Positions 25,038 to 33,203 of a stretch of 64,000 nucleotides of DNA are shown here, in pieces. Origin of the DNA: Desulfobulbaceae bacterium UBA2273 (GTDB lineage: Bacteria; Desulfobacterota; Desulfobulbia; Desulfobulbales; Desulfurivibrionaceae); the NCBI GenBank assembly GCA_002347095.1, contig DDWZ01000015.1:1-64000 (forward strand), in the 5' to 3' direction. Below the pieces are notes generated by a model. It searched no databases, was not told where the DNA came from, and saw nothing but the letters and a program-made list of their open reading frames with translations. The translations under genes were made by a program, and so were the position numbers. Each line of letters begins with the position of its first letter. The first letter of the stretch is position 1.

Positions 25038-25922
25038 CTACCTCCAAATCGGTCGCGCTTGCCAATCATTCGGAAAGCCCATGGCCTGTGCCCGCACTTG
25101 CGGATGCTTGACAAAAAGGTTGGCCAATCGTTGTTTCCAGGTGTTTTGGTTGATGCTGTCCATGAGATATGCCAGCATCACCAGGGTATTGTAAAGATGT
25201 TTCCCATCCATTTGGTTGAAATTTGCCTGTAGATCAGCAGGCCTTTTCCGGGGCAGTTTCCAGGCAAAGGGGAATAATCGATTCCAGAGCCGGGCATGAT
25301 GGGCGCAATGGTTCCGCACGATACTGAGATGATGGAGAAAGGAGGTGAGATTCACCTCGTCTAAATCATAGGCATGGGCAATGGCATTGCGGTCGCTGCC
25401 ATGTCTTAGGTTGGCGTACCACTTTGAGAGTTGCCCCAGGGTCATGACTTCGCAGACAACCCAGAGGGGCGGGAGTTCTTCATCGTATTTGCTGAAGTGC
25501 CTGATGAAAATCTCAGAACTTCTCCCTACCGTTTCCTTGAGAGCGTTGATATTTTCAGGGTGGTTCCAGTTTTCCTTGAATAGATTTTCTTGCAGGTGGG
25601 CGTGCGGCCCATAGGCATGGGCGAGGTGATAGGCCCAACGGGTGCGCAGGGAAACTTCAACTCGTTCGAGGGCATCCATGATCAATAGCCGCAATTCACG
25701 GTCAAATATATAGTGCTCCAAGATCAGATTGAAGTCTGTGCCGGGCTTAAACTGATGGGTGGGATGGTCCTGCTCGAAGGGGAGCCAGTAAGCAGCCAGG
25801 CGATAGTAATTGAGGTGGCCGAGATAGCGTTTGGCCCGGTCGCGGTCTGTGATGGCCATGCCGCGTTCGATGAGCAGGTCGATCTGTTCATCAAAAGATT
25901 TAGGGGGCTTGGTAAATTGCAT
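25038..25922 (-). CDS. Abi-family (AbiD/AbiF-like) abortive infection protein
   Basis: A 294-residue, apparently intact protein. The family motif appears in the first third as RYLGHLNYYRLAAYWLPFEQ with IFDRELRLLIMDALERVEVSLRTRWAY. The C-terminal half has the HEPN-like RNase motif RNHCAHHARLWNR (R-x4-6-H with flanking arginine), and LRHGSDRNAIAHAYDLDEVN precedes it. Proteins of this family (Abi_2) abort phage infection in lactococci, probably by RNA cleavage. It stands at the broken end of higB, as a later arrival in the island. No antitoxin partner is evident, unless HigA has been adopted. Confidence 0.85.
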   Translation of the reverse strand: MQFTKPPKSFDEQIDLLIERGMAITDRDRAKRYLGHLNYYRLAAYWLPFEQDHPTHQFKPGTDFNLILEHYIFDRELRLLIMDALERVEVSLRTRWAYHLAHAYGPHAHLQENLFKENWNHPENINALKETVGRSSEIFIRHFSKYDEELPPLWVVCEVMTLGQLSKWYANLRHGSDRNAIAHAYDLDEVNLTSFLHHLSIVRNHCAHHARLWNRLFPFAWKLPRKRPADLQANFNQMDGKHLYNTLVMLAYLMDSINQNTWKQRLANLFVKHPQVRAQAMGFPNDWQARPIWR

Positions 25923-26266
25923 TACCAGCCCCCATAAAAAGAAACCCCCAATGGTGCGCAGATCTTACGAGATGCGTTGGGGGTGTTGTTCAAAATTAAG
26001 TAATAATTGAGCATAAAGTATCTGATCCGGGCAAAGGGCGCAAGCTTTTTTCTTTGTATCACTGGCCAATAGCTCCATGAAAGTCGCCGGTGGCTGCATG
26101 GAGGGACACCAAGCGGATGGCGGCAGAAAGCCTAACTGAATATTGCCTGAGTATTTGACCATATTCACCATCGAATTCATAGTGATATTGCATCGTTGCC
26201 TTGGGGAAAATTAGGGAAAGTAGGGGCACTCCCCCCAGTTTCTTTGCAGAGGGCAAAGCGCGCCTG
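25923..26266. other. Intergenic region between the Abi and amidohydrolase genes
   Basis: About 340 bases with no gene I can support; a 71-codon frame here lacks a ribosome site and any recognisable motif. It contains the first copy of an imperfect 38-base repeat (26151-26188) whose second copy is at 28262-28299. Confidence 0.5.
26151..26188 (+). repeat. Imperfect 38-base direct repeat, copy 1
   Basis: GTATTTGACCATATTC followed by a variable 14 bases and AGTGATAT. The same arrangement recurs at 28262-28299, in the same orientation and with about 80 percent identity. It could be a shared operator or a decayed mobile fragment. Confidence 0.45.
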
Positions 26267-27466
26267 TCACGCCGTCTTGACAGGATTTTTGCGATAGGTG
26301 ATGCTGGGTGCGCCATCAATATAGATGCCTTCCAGGTAGGAGAGTTTTCTTGCCAACTGCTGCACCGTGCCCCTGGCAATGAGGAAGGTTGCTTTTCGCC
26401 CGACCGTCAGCCTTCCCAGCTTCTCCATGCCGAAGAATTCGGCGCCGTTTTCCGATCCGCACCGGATGGTCTCCTCAAGTCTATAGCCGGCCTTGAGGAA
26501 CAATTTCATCTCTTCGGCCATGGACTCGCCATGGAGGATGCCGACACTGCCGGCCCCGGTTCCCACCGCCGTTTTCACGCCCAATTTTTTGGCCAAACGC
26601 AGTTGCGCGAGTTGTTCGGCGAGCGTCTTCTGCCAAAAAGCCTCCGCACCCGGGATCGGCTTTCCCGGTGCCACATAACGAATGGAGAAACGGCACGCCA
26701 CCTCGCCGCCGGAGCTTGCCCCGTCCAACCCATTCTTGGCCCGCAGCACGCTGGGAATCCACAGCACATCCTGCTCCGCCATCTTCCGGAGATTGTCCTC
26801 GCCCATGCCGTATCCCTGTTCGATGGCATCGCACCCCGCCGCCAGCGCCTCGGCTACCTGTTGCACGCCATTGGCCACCACCACCGCCTTTCTGCCGCCT
26901 CGGTGCTGGAGAATCCGGCCCAGCTCTTCCTGGGTAAGCCGGGGAGAGGGGGCTTCCTGGTCTTCGATATTGGGGGAATAGCCTATCTTGAGAAAATCGG
27001 TGGATACCGGGTTGGTGGCTGCGCAATTCTGGCTGCTTCGGCAGAGAGGGCCGGAGGTGCGGATGTCGATGCTGCTCCCCGGCGCCGTCCTCTCTCGATA
27101 CTGGGCCACCAGGCCGCTGAGATCGTCGCTGTCGGCCACGCCCAGCACTCCGTAGGCATGGCAGTAGCGGATATGCCGCTCCAGCATGGCACTCTTTTCC
27201 GTAAGACCCGCCTCCTCGGCGGCTAGCCGCACCCTGCTGTCCACGGAGGGCGAGCGCGACAGGGAAACGCTGCAATCAACCAGCGGGGGCACAATGATAC
27301 AGTGCGAAAAGTCGTCGATTGCCTCCCCGTCATGGCGGGGAAGGTCTGCGGCGGAGCCGATGGCGGTAATAATGGTGTCCGTGATTTGCAGAAAGACATC
27401 CCTGCGCACCGCACCGCCGCTGCCGTCGATAAAGCTTCCCGCCACGATGTATCGAGTTGCGCCCAT
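26267..27466 (-). CDS. Amidohydrolase-family protein
   Basis: A 399-residue metal-dependent hydrolase-like protein. The N-terminal beta-sandwich strand DGSGGAVRRDVFLQITDTIITAIG and the C-terminal AEFFGMEKLGRLTVGRKATFLIARG are typical of imidazolonepropionase- and dihydroorotase-type amidohydrolases. The canonical HxH metal motif is not evident: the corresponding place reads PLVDCSVSLSRSP, with Asp and Ser instead of histidines. Catalytic activity on the usual substrates is therefore doubtful. It may use a different metal site or serve another role. It is transcribed away from the nearby tRNA gene. Confidence 0.75.
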   Translation of the reverse strand: MGATRYIVAGSFIDGSGGAVRRDVFLQITDTIITAIGSAADLPRHDGEAIDDFSHCIIVPPLVDCSVSLSRSPSVDSRVRLAAEEAGLTEKSAMLERHIRYCHAYGVLGVADSDDLSGLVAQYRERTAPGSSIDIRTSGPLCRSSQNCAATNPVSTDFLKIGYSPNIEDQEAPSPRLTQEELGRILQHRGGRKAVVVANGVQQVAEALAAGCDAIEQGYGMGEDNLRKMAEQDVLWIPSVLRAKNGLDGASSGGEVACRFSIRYVAPGKPIPGAEAFWQKTLAEQLAQLRLAKKLGVKTAVGTGAGSVGILHGESMAEEMKLFLKAGYRLEETIRCGSENGAEFFGMEKLGRLTVGRKATFLIARGTVQQLARKLSYLEGIYIDGAPSITYRKNPVKTA

Positions 27467-27585
27467 GCTGTGTGTTTCCTTATCTCTGCGGTCGCAGAAT
27501 TCCGGGGCCGCTCCCCACTTTTTTTGCCGCAGTAAAGTTCGGTTGTTGACGGCAACGGAATGTTCTATTATTCAATAAACCATCA

Positions 27586-27660
27586 GGGCGATTAGCTCAG
27601 CGGGAGAGCACTGCCTTCACACGGCAGGGGTCACTGGTTCGATCCCAGTATCGCCCACCA
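27586..27660 (+). tRNA. tRNA-Val (anticodon CAC)
   Basis: A cloverleaf is easily drawn. The acceptor stem GGGCGAT pairs with ATCGCCC. The D-arm begins GCTC, the anticodon stem is CTGCC/GGCAG with loop TTCACAC (anticodon CAC), and the T-arm is ACTGG-TTCGATC-CCAGT. CCA is encoded at the 3' end. The gene reads GTG valine codons. Confidence 0.97.
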
Positions 27661-27696
27661 TTGCACACAACGGGAGCATTCGCTCGCGGTTTCCTC

Positions 27697-28164
27697 TTAT
27701 GCCTTTTTATGAAAGACCACCACCGCCTCCTGGTCGCGGCTCGCTATCTGGTGGGCAACCTTGGCCGGGACCACCTCGTAGTTGGCGCCGAGCTTGACGA
27801 TGGCCAACTGGCCGCGGCTGAGCTGGTCGGTCACCTCTTCGGAGACAAAGATCCGCTTGATCTTGTTCTGTTCGACAAAGTTGTACGGCTCGCCCCGGTC
27901 ATCCTTGGGCAACCGGTTGGTCTCGATGAGCTGTTTCACCTGGGCCTTCTGCTCCCGCAGCCGGGTCTCCTCGGCGCGCTCCCGGTTGAGCTCCCGGTTG
28001 CGCTGCTCCTTGGCCGCCTGCTCCTCCCGCGCCTTGTTGGCAACATCGGGGCTTTTGCCGTCGTTTTGCTTGCGGCTGATCCGTTTTTCGTGCTCGGCCT
28101 TTTTGGCCTGTTTTTTACTGGCCAGCCCGGCCTTGAGAAGCTGTTCCTGCAACGGGTTTCCCAT
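27697..28164 (-). CDS. DUF2058 (YaiL-type) protein
   Basis: The start is ATG 28164 (MGNPLQEQLLKAGLASKKQAKKAEHEKR), with AAGGAAAAG just upstream; a longer frame exists but lacks a start signal. The 155-residue product has a highly charged coiled-coil N-terminal half (Lys, Arg, Glu and Gln rich). Its conserved C-terminal domain, PYNFVEQNKIKRIFVSEEV followed by QLSRGQLAIVKLGANYEVVP, is diagnostic of DUF2058. The function is unknown; E. coli YaiL is a nucleoprotein-like factor. It lies convergent with the tRNA gene, 36 bases away. Confidence 0.88.
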   Translation of the reverse strand: MGNPLQEQLLKAGLASKKQAKKAEHEKRISRKQNDGKSPDVANKAREEQAAKEQRNRELNRERAEETRLREQKAQVKQLIETNRLPKDDRGEPYNFVEQNKIKRIFVSEEVTDQLSRGQLAIVKLGANYEVVPAKVAHQIASRDQEAVVVFHKKA

Positions 28165-28261
28165 GCGCTTTTCCTTGCGATATGATTCAGCGGCGCCGGC
28201 GTCCGGCCTTATCCGCGTTGCCGCTCTTTTCTCGGCTTCCCAAAAAGTGAATCGCTGCACG

Positions 28262-28299
28262 GTATTTGACCATATTCGGCATGGGATGCAAAGTGATAT
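28262..28299 (+). repeat. Imperfect 38-base direct repeat, copy 2
   Basis: GTATTTGACCATATTC, 14 variable bases, then AGTGATAT; matches the copy at 26151-26188. It is about 100 bases upstream of the DUF2058 start. Confidence 0.45.
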
Positions 28300-28422
28300 G
28301 ATGGGCACGGCGCAACTCGAAATTGTTGCATAACAGGTGCTTCTACAGGGCTCAGCACAAACGGAAATTCGATTCGGAAAATGCGGGCTGAGCAACGTAA
28401 TTTCAACATGTTAAAGAATAAT

Positions 28423-28447
28423 CCGTTCACCCTGAGCCTGTCGAAGG
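28423..28447. repeat. REP-like element
   Basis: CCGTTCACCCTGAGCCTGTC followed by GAAGG. Close variants of this sequence lie as an inverted pair at 34860-34933, which marks it as an interspersed palindromic repeat. Confidence 0.6.
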
Positions 28448-28564
28448 GGCCTTTTGCGAGATCGTCAATTCAGGGTACCGCAAAAAACAATTGGCGCTAC
28501 GGCTAAAATATGAATACAAAAGCAACCATGCGCCCACACCTGCAACGCATCCAGACGGTACGAG

Positions 28565-29806
28565 ATGATGAGTGAAACGAAACCAGCGCCGCACGATCCG
28601 GCAAACCCCAGCGGGCTTTTCTTCAGCCTGCTGGAGGATTGCCTGGCCCGCAACACCTTTATCAACCTCGTGTTGGGAAAATACCATGGTCCGGAACCGG
28701 GGCTGGGCCGCGTCTTTGTCCGGCGGCTTACCCTGAAGGAGGGAGAAAGCCTCTCTTTTCTCTATCGCTACCAGACCAGGGACGTGACCAAGAACCTGCC
28801 CATTGCGGCGGGGATTGCTTCCCTCCGCGATATGTTTGCCACCTCGTTCAACAATCTGCACCTGCAGACCCTGACCGAGGATATCCAGCTCTCGATCAAC
28901 AAAAAGGGGAAATACACGCTGCAACGGGGCAAGGCAGCAGGCCGGAGCGTCTCCCCCCAGGAGCATGACCGCGAAAAAGAGCGCTTTCTCGATCTTGCCG
29001 CGCCCTTTCTCAAGGAGCTGGGGGTCACCAACGCGCAGCAGCAGCTCATCCCCGCCATGTCGCGCAAGTGGAAGCAGATCAACAAGTTCATCGAGGTGCT
29101 GGACCATGCCATTGGCGCCTCGAAGCTGAAAGAGAAAGAGCGGGTGCGGGTGGTTGATTTCGGCTCGGGCAAGGGATACCTGACCTTTGCCATGGAGGAA
29201 TACCTGCGCGGCGGCCTGGGTCTCAAACCCCAGGTAACCGGGGTGGAATTGCGGGAGGATCTGGTCAACCTCTGCAGCAAGGCGGCCCGCAAGCTGAACC
29301 TTGACGGGCTCTCTTTCATGCAGGGCGATATCCGCAGCTTCCCGCCGGAGAGTATCGATATCATGATCGCCCTGCACGCCTGCGACATGGCAACGGACTA
29401 CGCCATCCACCTGGGCATCCGCTCGGGCGCCGCGATCATCATGTGCGCGCCCTGCTGCCACAAGCAAATCAGGCCCCAGATGCAAATCCCCACGCTGCTG
29501 CACCCCATGCTCAAGCACGGCATCCATCTGGGCCAGGAGGCGGAGATGGTCACCGACTCCCTGCGCGGGCTACTCCTTGAGGCTTCCGGCTACGAGACCC
29601 AGATCTTTGAATTCGTCTCCCTGGAACACACGAGCAAAAACAAGATGATCCTTGGGGTGAAGGGGAACGGCTCCGGCAAACAGGCGGAACTGCTGGCCCA
29701 GATCCGGGAGATCAAGGAGTTTTACAAAATCCGGGAGCATTGCCTTGAATCCTTGCTGCAGGCGGACGGCATGGGACAAAACGAACAAGTGAAGGACACA
29801 CCATGA
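28565..29806 (+). CDS. SAM-dependent methyltransferase (Methyltransf_32-like)
   Basis: A 413-residue protein. The SAM-binding motif is [20 protein letters not shown] (about residue 195), the acidic motif II follows in [18 protein letters not shown], and [20 protein letters not shown] with [16 protein letters not shown] forms the post-motif region seen in the GSTCD/Methyltransf_32 family. The N-terminal 160 residues are an extra domain. The substrate is unknown; tRNA or another RNA is usually suspected. Its stop overlaps the start of the VF530-family gene by four bases, so the two are coupled. Confidence 0.85.
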   Translation: MMSETKPAPHDPANPSGLFFSLLEDCLARNTFINLVLGKYHGPEPGLGRVFVRRLTLKEGESLSFLYRYQTRDVTKNLPIAAGIASLRDMFATSFNNLHLQTLTEDIQLSINKKGKYTLQRGKAAGRSVSPQEHDREKERFLDLAAPFLKELGVTNAQQQLIPAMSRKWKQINKFIEVLDHAIGASKLKEKERVRVVDFGSGKGYLTFAMEEYLRGGLGLKPQVTGVELREDLVNLCSKAARKLNLDGLSFMQGDIRSFPPESIDIMIALHACDMATDYAIHLGIRSGAAIIMCAPCCHKQIRPQMQIPTLLHPMLKHGIHLGQEAEMVTDSLRGLLLEASGYETQIFEFVSLEHTSKNKMILGVKGNGSGKQAELLAQIREIKEFYKIREHCLESLLQADGMGQNEQVKDTP

Positions 29807-30036
29807 GCACAAGCCAGGAAAGCAACCCGCTGCACGGCATCACCCTGGAGCTGATCCTCACCCGCCTGGTGGAGCATTACGGCTGGGAAAAACTGGGGGA
29901 GAAGATCGCGATCAACTGCTTTACCAAGGACCCCAGCATCAAGTCGAGCCTCAAATTCCTGCGCAAAACCCCATGGGCCAGAGCGAAGCTGGAAAGCCTC
30001 TATCTGCATACCCGGCTCCGCAAGGAGATTCTCTAG
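29803..30036 (+). CDS. VF530-family (DUF2132) small protein
   Basis: A 77-residue protein that matches the VF530 family along its length: [20 protein letters not shown], then [20 protein letters not shown], then [21 protein letters not shown] member from Vibrio fischeri has been solved structurally and is considered DNA-binding. The ATG overlaps the upstream methyltransferase stop by four bases. The length is exactly that of the family, so the call is complete. Confidence 0.93.
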   Translation: MSTSQESNPLHGITLELILTRLVEHYGWEKLGEKIAINCFTKDPSIKSSLKFLRKTPWARAKLESLYLHTRLRKEIL

Positions 30037-30312
30037 CCGAGACAGCATGCGGGGGAAAACACATGGGGACATGTGTACGATATTGTATTGGTATTGACTT
30101 TTGTGGGGCATTTGATAGATAGTTGAGCGTACTATTTTGTTCCCTGATTGGATCTTCTGGCCAATATCAAGAAATAGTGACCATGAAGATTTCAACCCGC
30201 TCGACCTGTTCGGTTTGCGGTCATCAATGAGCTTAACAGCAGCCTAACCAGGCTTTTTGCCCAATTTTCCAATGGACGGCTCCGCGCTGTCTGCCAGGGG
30301 GGGGGAAGACGT

Positions 30313-30933
30313 ATGATCACATATCAATCTGTGTGGAAAAGAATTCCTGTTGGCAAACATGCCGCCTTCTTGTTGTTATTCTTCCTGGTATTGTGCACTT
30401 TTCCCCATACCGATTCCGCCGAAGCAGCCGTCTTTGACACCTCGCAAGACAGTTGGGGCGTTTTGGGCGGTTATGGCCAAAGCATTCCCGGCTGGGGAGA
30501 TACCACCCAACGGGTCGAAACCATTGACCTTGTCTTGCGCTACAATCACCGCATCTTTGACAACCTCGGTTCGGGATGGTATCGCGGCTATCACTCCATT
30601 CTTCTGGAACTGCCCGTGCATTTTGTCGTCAGTCCCGATGTCTCCAGCATGGTTGGGATGAATTTTCTGGCCTGTTACACCTTTACCGCCAACCAGGATA
30701 TCCGGCCCTACCTGTTCGGCGGCGGCGGCCCTGTTTACAGTTTTGCCGATGTTCCCGGAATGGGCTCGGAGTTGAACGGCAATTATCAGTTCGGCTTGGG
30801 TCTCAGTTACGGGATAAACCCGGACCACGATTTTCTGTTTGAATTGCGCTACCATCATATCTCCAATGGCGGCAGCGAGGAGCCCAATGAGCCTCTGAAC
30901 TCCGTCAAAGCGCTTTTCGGCCTCACTTTTTAG
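30313..30933 (+). CDS. Acyloxyacyl hydrolase (lipid A 3-O-deacylase, PagL-like)
   Basis: A 206-residue outer-membrane beta-barrel protein with a signal peptide (residues about 15-39). The C-terminal strands carry the PagL active-site pattern RYHHISNGGSEEPNEPLNSVK, with His and Ser two residues apart and a downstream Glu, ending in an aromatic residue (LFGLTF) as barrel proteins do. PagL removes the 3-hydroxyacyl chain at position 3 of lipid A. GGGGGAAG precedes the ATG. It is followed after 8 bases by the next gene of the lipid cluster, so it probably begins that operon and may make room for, or act on, the cluster's product in the outer membrane. Confidence 0.85.
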   Translation: MITYQSVWKRIPVGKHAAFLLLFFLVLCTFPHTDSAEAAVFDTSQDSWGVLGGYGQSIPGWGDTTQRVETIDLVLRYNHRIFDNLGSGWYRGYHSILLELPVHFVVSPDVSSMVGMNFLACYTFTANQDIRPYLFGGGGPVYSFADVPGMGSELNGNYQFGLGLSYGINPDHDFLFELRYHHISNGGSEEPNEPLNSVKALFGLTF

Positions 30934-30941
30934 CAGACGCC

Positions 30942-31361
30942 ATGGAGCTGCCCGATCATTCTTCCGAGGAAGATATAACCGACGGCCTGAAAATCGTGAG
31001 CTATGCCGTGAACAGCAAGGGTGAATATGAGCTGATCCCGGATTTTGTCTGGCAGCCGGTGAATGTCGTCAATCATCAGGCCTGGCAGGAAATTGAAAAA
31101 AATATTGCCGCCTCCAAAGATAAAATTGCCGCCGGCCGGGTAAGCTGCCTCCACTACTACATGATTGCCAACCAAATGGACACCTCCCTGCTGGCCCAGT
31201 ATACCGGTCAGCCGCGCTGGAAGGTGTGCCTGCATCTGCTCCCCTGTATCTTTAACCGGCTGTCTGCAAAAACCCTGCAAAAGTACGCCGAGTTGTATAA
31301 AATTTCCCCGGATGATCTGACCCAAGGCAGACTCCAGCCGCTTATCCACAATCACCAATAG
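30942..31361 (+). CDS. Conserved protein with an XRE-like region, unknown function
   Basis: A 139-residue hydrophilic protein without a signal peptide. The C-terminal half (MDTSLLAQYTGQPRWKVCLHL, then LSAKTLQKYAELYKISPDDL) has the helix pattern of an XRE-type helix-turn-helix domain, so a regulatory role is possible. The N-terminal half (GLKIVSYAVNSKGEYELIPD) looks like a short beta domain. It starts 8 bases after the acyloxyacyl hydrolase gene and is followed within 15 bases by the BtrH-like gene, placing it in the cluster operon. No named family is recognised with certainty. Confidence 0.75.
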   Translation: MELPDHSSEEDITDGLKIVSYAVNSKGEYELIPDFVWQPVNVVNHQAWQEIEKNIAASKDKIAAGRVSCLHYYMIANQMDTSLLAQYTGQPRWKVCLHLLPCIFNRLSAKTLQKYAELYKISPDDLTQGRLQPLIHNHQ

Positions 31362-31376
31362 CCTGGAGCGCATCTT

Positions 31377-32384
31377 TTGCCTGATTTCCCCCACACCCAG
31401 TCCGCCCACTGTGAAAGCGGCGTGGCCGCCAACCTGCTGACCCATCATGGCCTCAAGATTTCCGAGGCCATGGCCTTTGGCCTGGGAGGAGGGCTTTTTT
31501 TCGGCTATCTCCCCTTTATCCGAATCAATGGGCTCCCCCTTGTCACCTACCGGGCCGCAGCCGGAAATATTCTCCGGCAGATTGCCGCTATTCCGGGCGT
31601 CCGCATGGTGGAAAAGAAATTCCGGAACCGGGATGAGGCCATGGCGGAGCTGGACCAAGCCCTGGCCGCCTCCATCCCGGTGGGGCTGCAGACCGGGGTT
31701 TTCTGGCTCCCCTATTTCCCCAAGGCGCTGCGCTTTCACTTCAACGCCCACAACCTGGTCGTCTATGGGAAGGAGGGGAACGAGTATCTGATCAGCGACC
31801 CGGTTTTCCCCGCTCCGGTTCGCTGCCCGGCCGAAGATCTGGCCCGGGCCAGGTTTGCCGCCGGCGCCCTTGCTCCCAAGGGAAAAATGTATTACCTGAC
31901 CCAGGCACCGGCAGAGCTGGAACTTAAGCCCCATATCGTCCGGGGGATTCGCTCCGTATGCAAGATGATGCTGACCAGCCCCTTTCCCCTGATCGGGGTC
32001 AAGGGCATCCGCTTTCTGACAAAACGGCTCAGCAAATGGCCGCAACGGTTGGGCCAGGAAAACGCGGATCTGCATCTGGGCCACGTTGTCCGCATGCAGG
32101 AGGAAATCGGCACCGGCGGGGGCGGCTTCCGTTTCATGTACGCCGCCTTTCTCCAGGAAAGCGCGGCAGCCATGCAGGAACCCCGGTTGCAGGAGTGCGC
32201 CGCCGCCCTGACCGCGGCAGGCGACACCTGGCGCGAGTTTGCCGCCATGGCCGCCCGCCTCTGCAAGAAGCGCGGCCGACCGGAAGACAGCTATCCCGCC
32301 ATGGTGGAATGCCTCAACCGCTGTGGGGCCATGGAAGAAAAGGTTTTCACGGAACTGAGCCAATGGGCCAAACAGCAGCCATGA
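31377..32384 (+). CDS. BtrH N-terminal-domain protein (cysteine-dependent acyltransferase-like)
   Basis: A 335-residue protein. HCESGVAANLLTHHGLKISEAMAFGLGGGLFFGY is the conserved opening of BtrH-type proteins, with the presumed nucleophilic cysteine in AHCESG. The middle HFNAHNLVVYGKEGNEYLISDP supplies the expected histidine. BtrH transfers an acyl group from an acyl carrier protein to an aminoglycoside in butirosin biosynthesis; here the substrate would be a cluster ACP product. The start is TTG at 31377, with GGAG eight bases upstream, and no ATG fits. Its stop overlaps the ABC ATPase start (ATGA). Confidence 0.82.
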   Translation: MPDFPHTQSAHCESGVAANLLTHHGLKISEAMAFGLGGGLFFGYLPFIRINGLPLVTYRAAAGNILRQIAAIPGVRMVEKKFRNRDEAMAELDQALAASIPVGLQTGVFWLPYFPKALRFHFNAHNLVVYGKEGNEYLISDPVFPAPVRCPAEDLARARFAAGALAPKGKMYYLTQAPAELELKPHIVRGIRSVCKMMLTSPFPLIGVKGIRFLTKRLSKWPQRLGQENADLHLGHVVRMQEEIGTGGGGFRFMYAAFLQESAAAMQEPRLQECAAALTAAGDTWREFAAMAARLCKKRGRPEDSYPAMVECLNRCGAMEEKVFTELSQWAKQQP

Positions 32385-33163
32385 GACCCGGCGACCCATG
32401 TTTGCCCGAGCCGGGGCCGGATTGCGTGGTTTCCGCCCGATCGCTAATCAAGCAATACAAAAACAGCGACCGCCCGGCGCTGAATGATTTCAGCCTGGAG
32501 GTGCGGGAGGGGGAATTCTTCGGCCTGCTGGGCCCCAATGGGGCTGGAAAAACCACGGCCATCTCCATTCTTACCGGCCTGTTTCCCGCGGATAGCGGCA
32601 GTATCCGGATCAAGGGGATGTCTTTTCAAGACCACGAGCACGAAATCAAGCGGATTCTGGGCCTGGTGCCCCAGGATATCGGCCTGTATGACACACTCAC
32701 CGCCCGGGAAAACCTGAGCTTTTTCGGCAAACTCTGCGGCCTCAGCGGCCAAAAACTTGCGGAGCGGATCCAACAGGGTCTTGAGTTTGCCCGGCTTACC
32801 GAGCATGCGCGCCATCAAGTGGCCACCTTTTCGACCGGGATGAAACGGCGGCTGAACCTGGCCGTGGGTCTGTTAAACAAGCCGCAGTTGCTGGTCCTTG
32901 ATGAGCCCTGCGTGGGGATTGACGCCCAGTCCCGGCACCTGATCCATAACCAACTGCAAGAGATCAACCGGCAAGGGACCACCATCCTCTACACCACCCA
33001 CTACATTGAAGAGGCCCAGGAACTCTGCAGCCGGATCGGGATCATCGACAACGGCCGCCTGGAGGAACAGGGCAGCCCCACCGCCTTGCTCCAGCAAAGC
33101 GGGATACGCAACCTAGAAGAGCTCTTTCTCCATCTAACCGGCAAGGAACTCCGCGATACCTGA
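32381..33163 (+). CDS. ABC transporter ATP-binding protein
   Basis: A 260-residue ATPase starting at ATG 32381, which overlaps the stop of the BtrH-like gene. Walker A is GPNGAGKTTAIS (about residue 50), the signature is FSTGMKRRLNLAVGL, Walker B is LLVLDEPCVGID, and the switch histidine is in TTHYIEEA. The sequence groups with exporters of the ABC-2/DrrA type. Its permease follows 40 bases downstream. The pair probably exports a lipid or lipid-linked product of this cluster across the inner membrane. Confidence 0.92.
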   Translation: MRPGDPCLPEPGPDCVVSARSLIKQYKNSDRPALNDFSLEVREGEFFGLLGPNGAGKTTAISILTGLFPADSGSIRIKGMSFQDHEHEIKRILGLVPQDIGLYDTLTARENLSFFGKLCGLSGQKLAERIQQGLEFARLTEHARHQVATFSTGMKRRLNLAVGLLNKPQLLVLDEPCVGIDAQSRHLIHNQLQEINRQGTTILYTTHYIEEAQELCSRIGIIDNGRLEEQGSPTALLQQSGIRNLEELFLHLTGKELRDT

Positions 33164-33203
33164 TGAAGATCACTCAACCATCTTTTCCCCCATACGGGCT
33201 CCC

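Larger units (their letters stand above)
28165..28564. other. Intergenic region with two repeat elements
   Basis: About 400 bases between two divergent genes. It holds copy 2 of the imperfect repeat (28262-28299) and a 25-base REP-like sequence (28423-28447). The promoters of the DUF2058 and methyltransferase genes should lie here. No gene is supported. Confidence 0.5.

Noticed and set aside
25965-26180. A 71-codon minus-strand frame downstream of the amidohydrolase gene
   Set aside because: There is no ribosome site or motif; the region is better described by the imperfect repeat.
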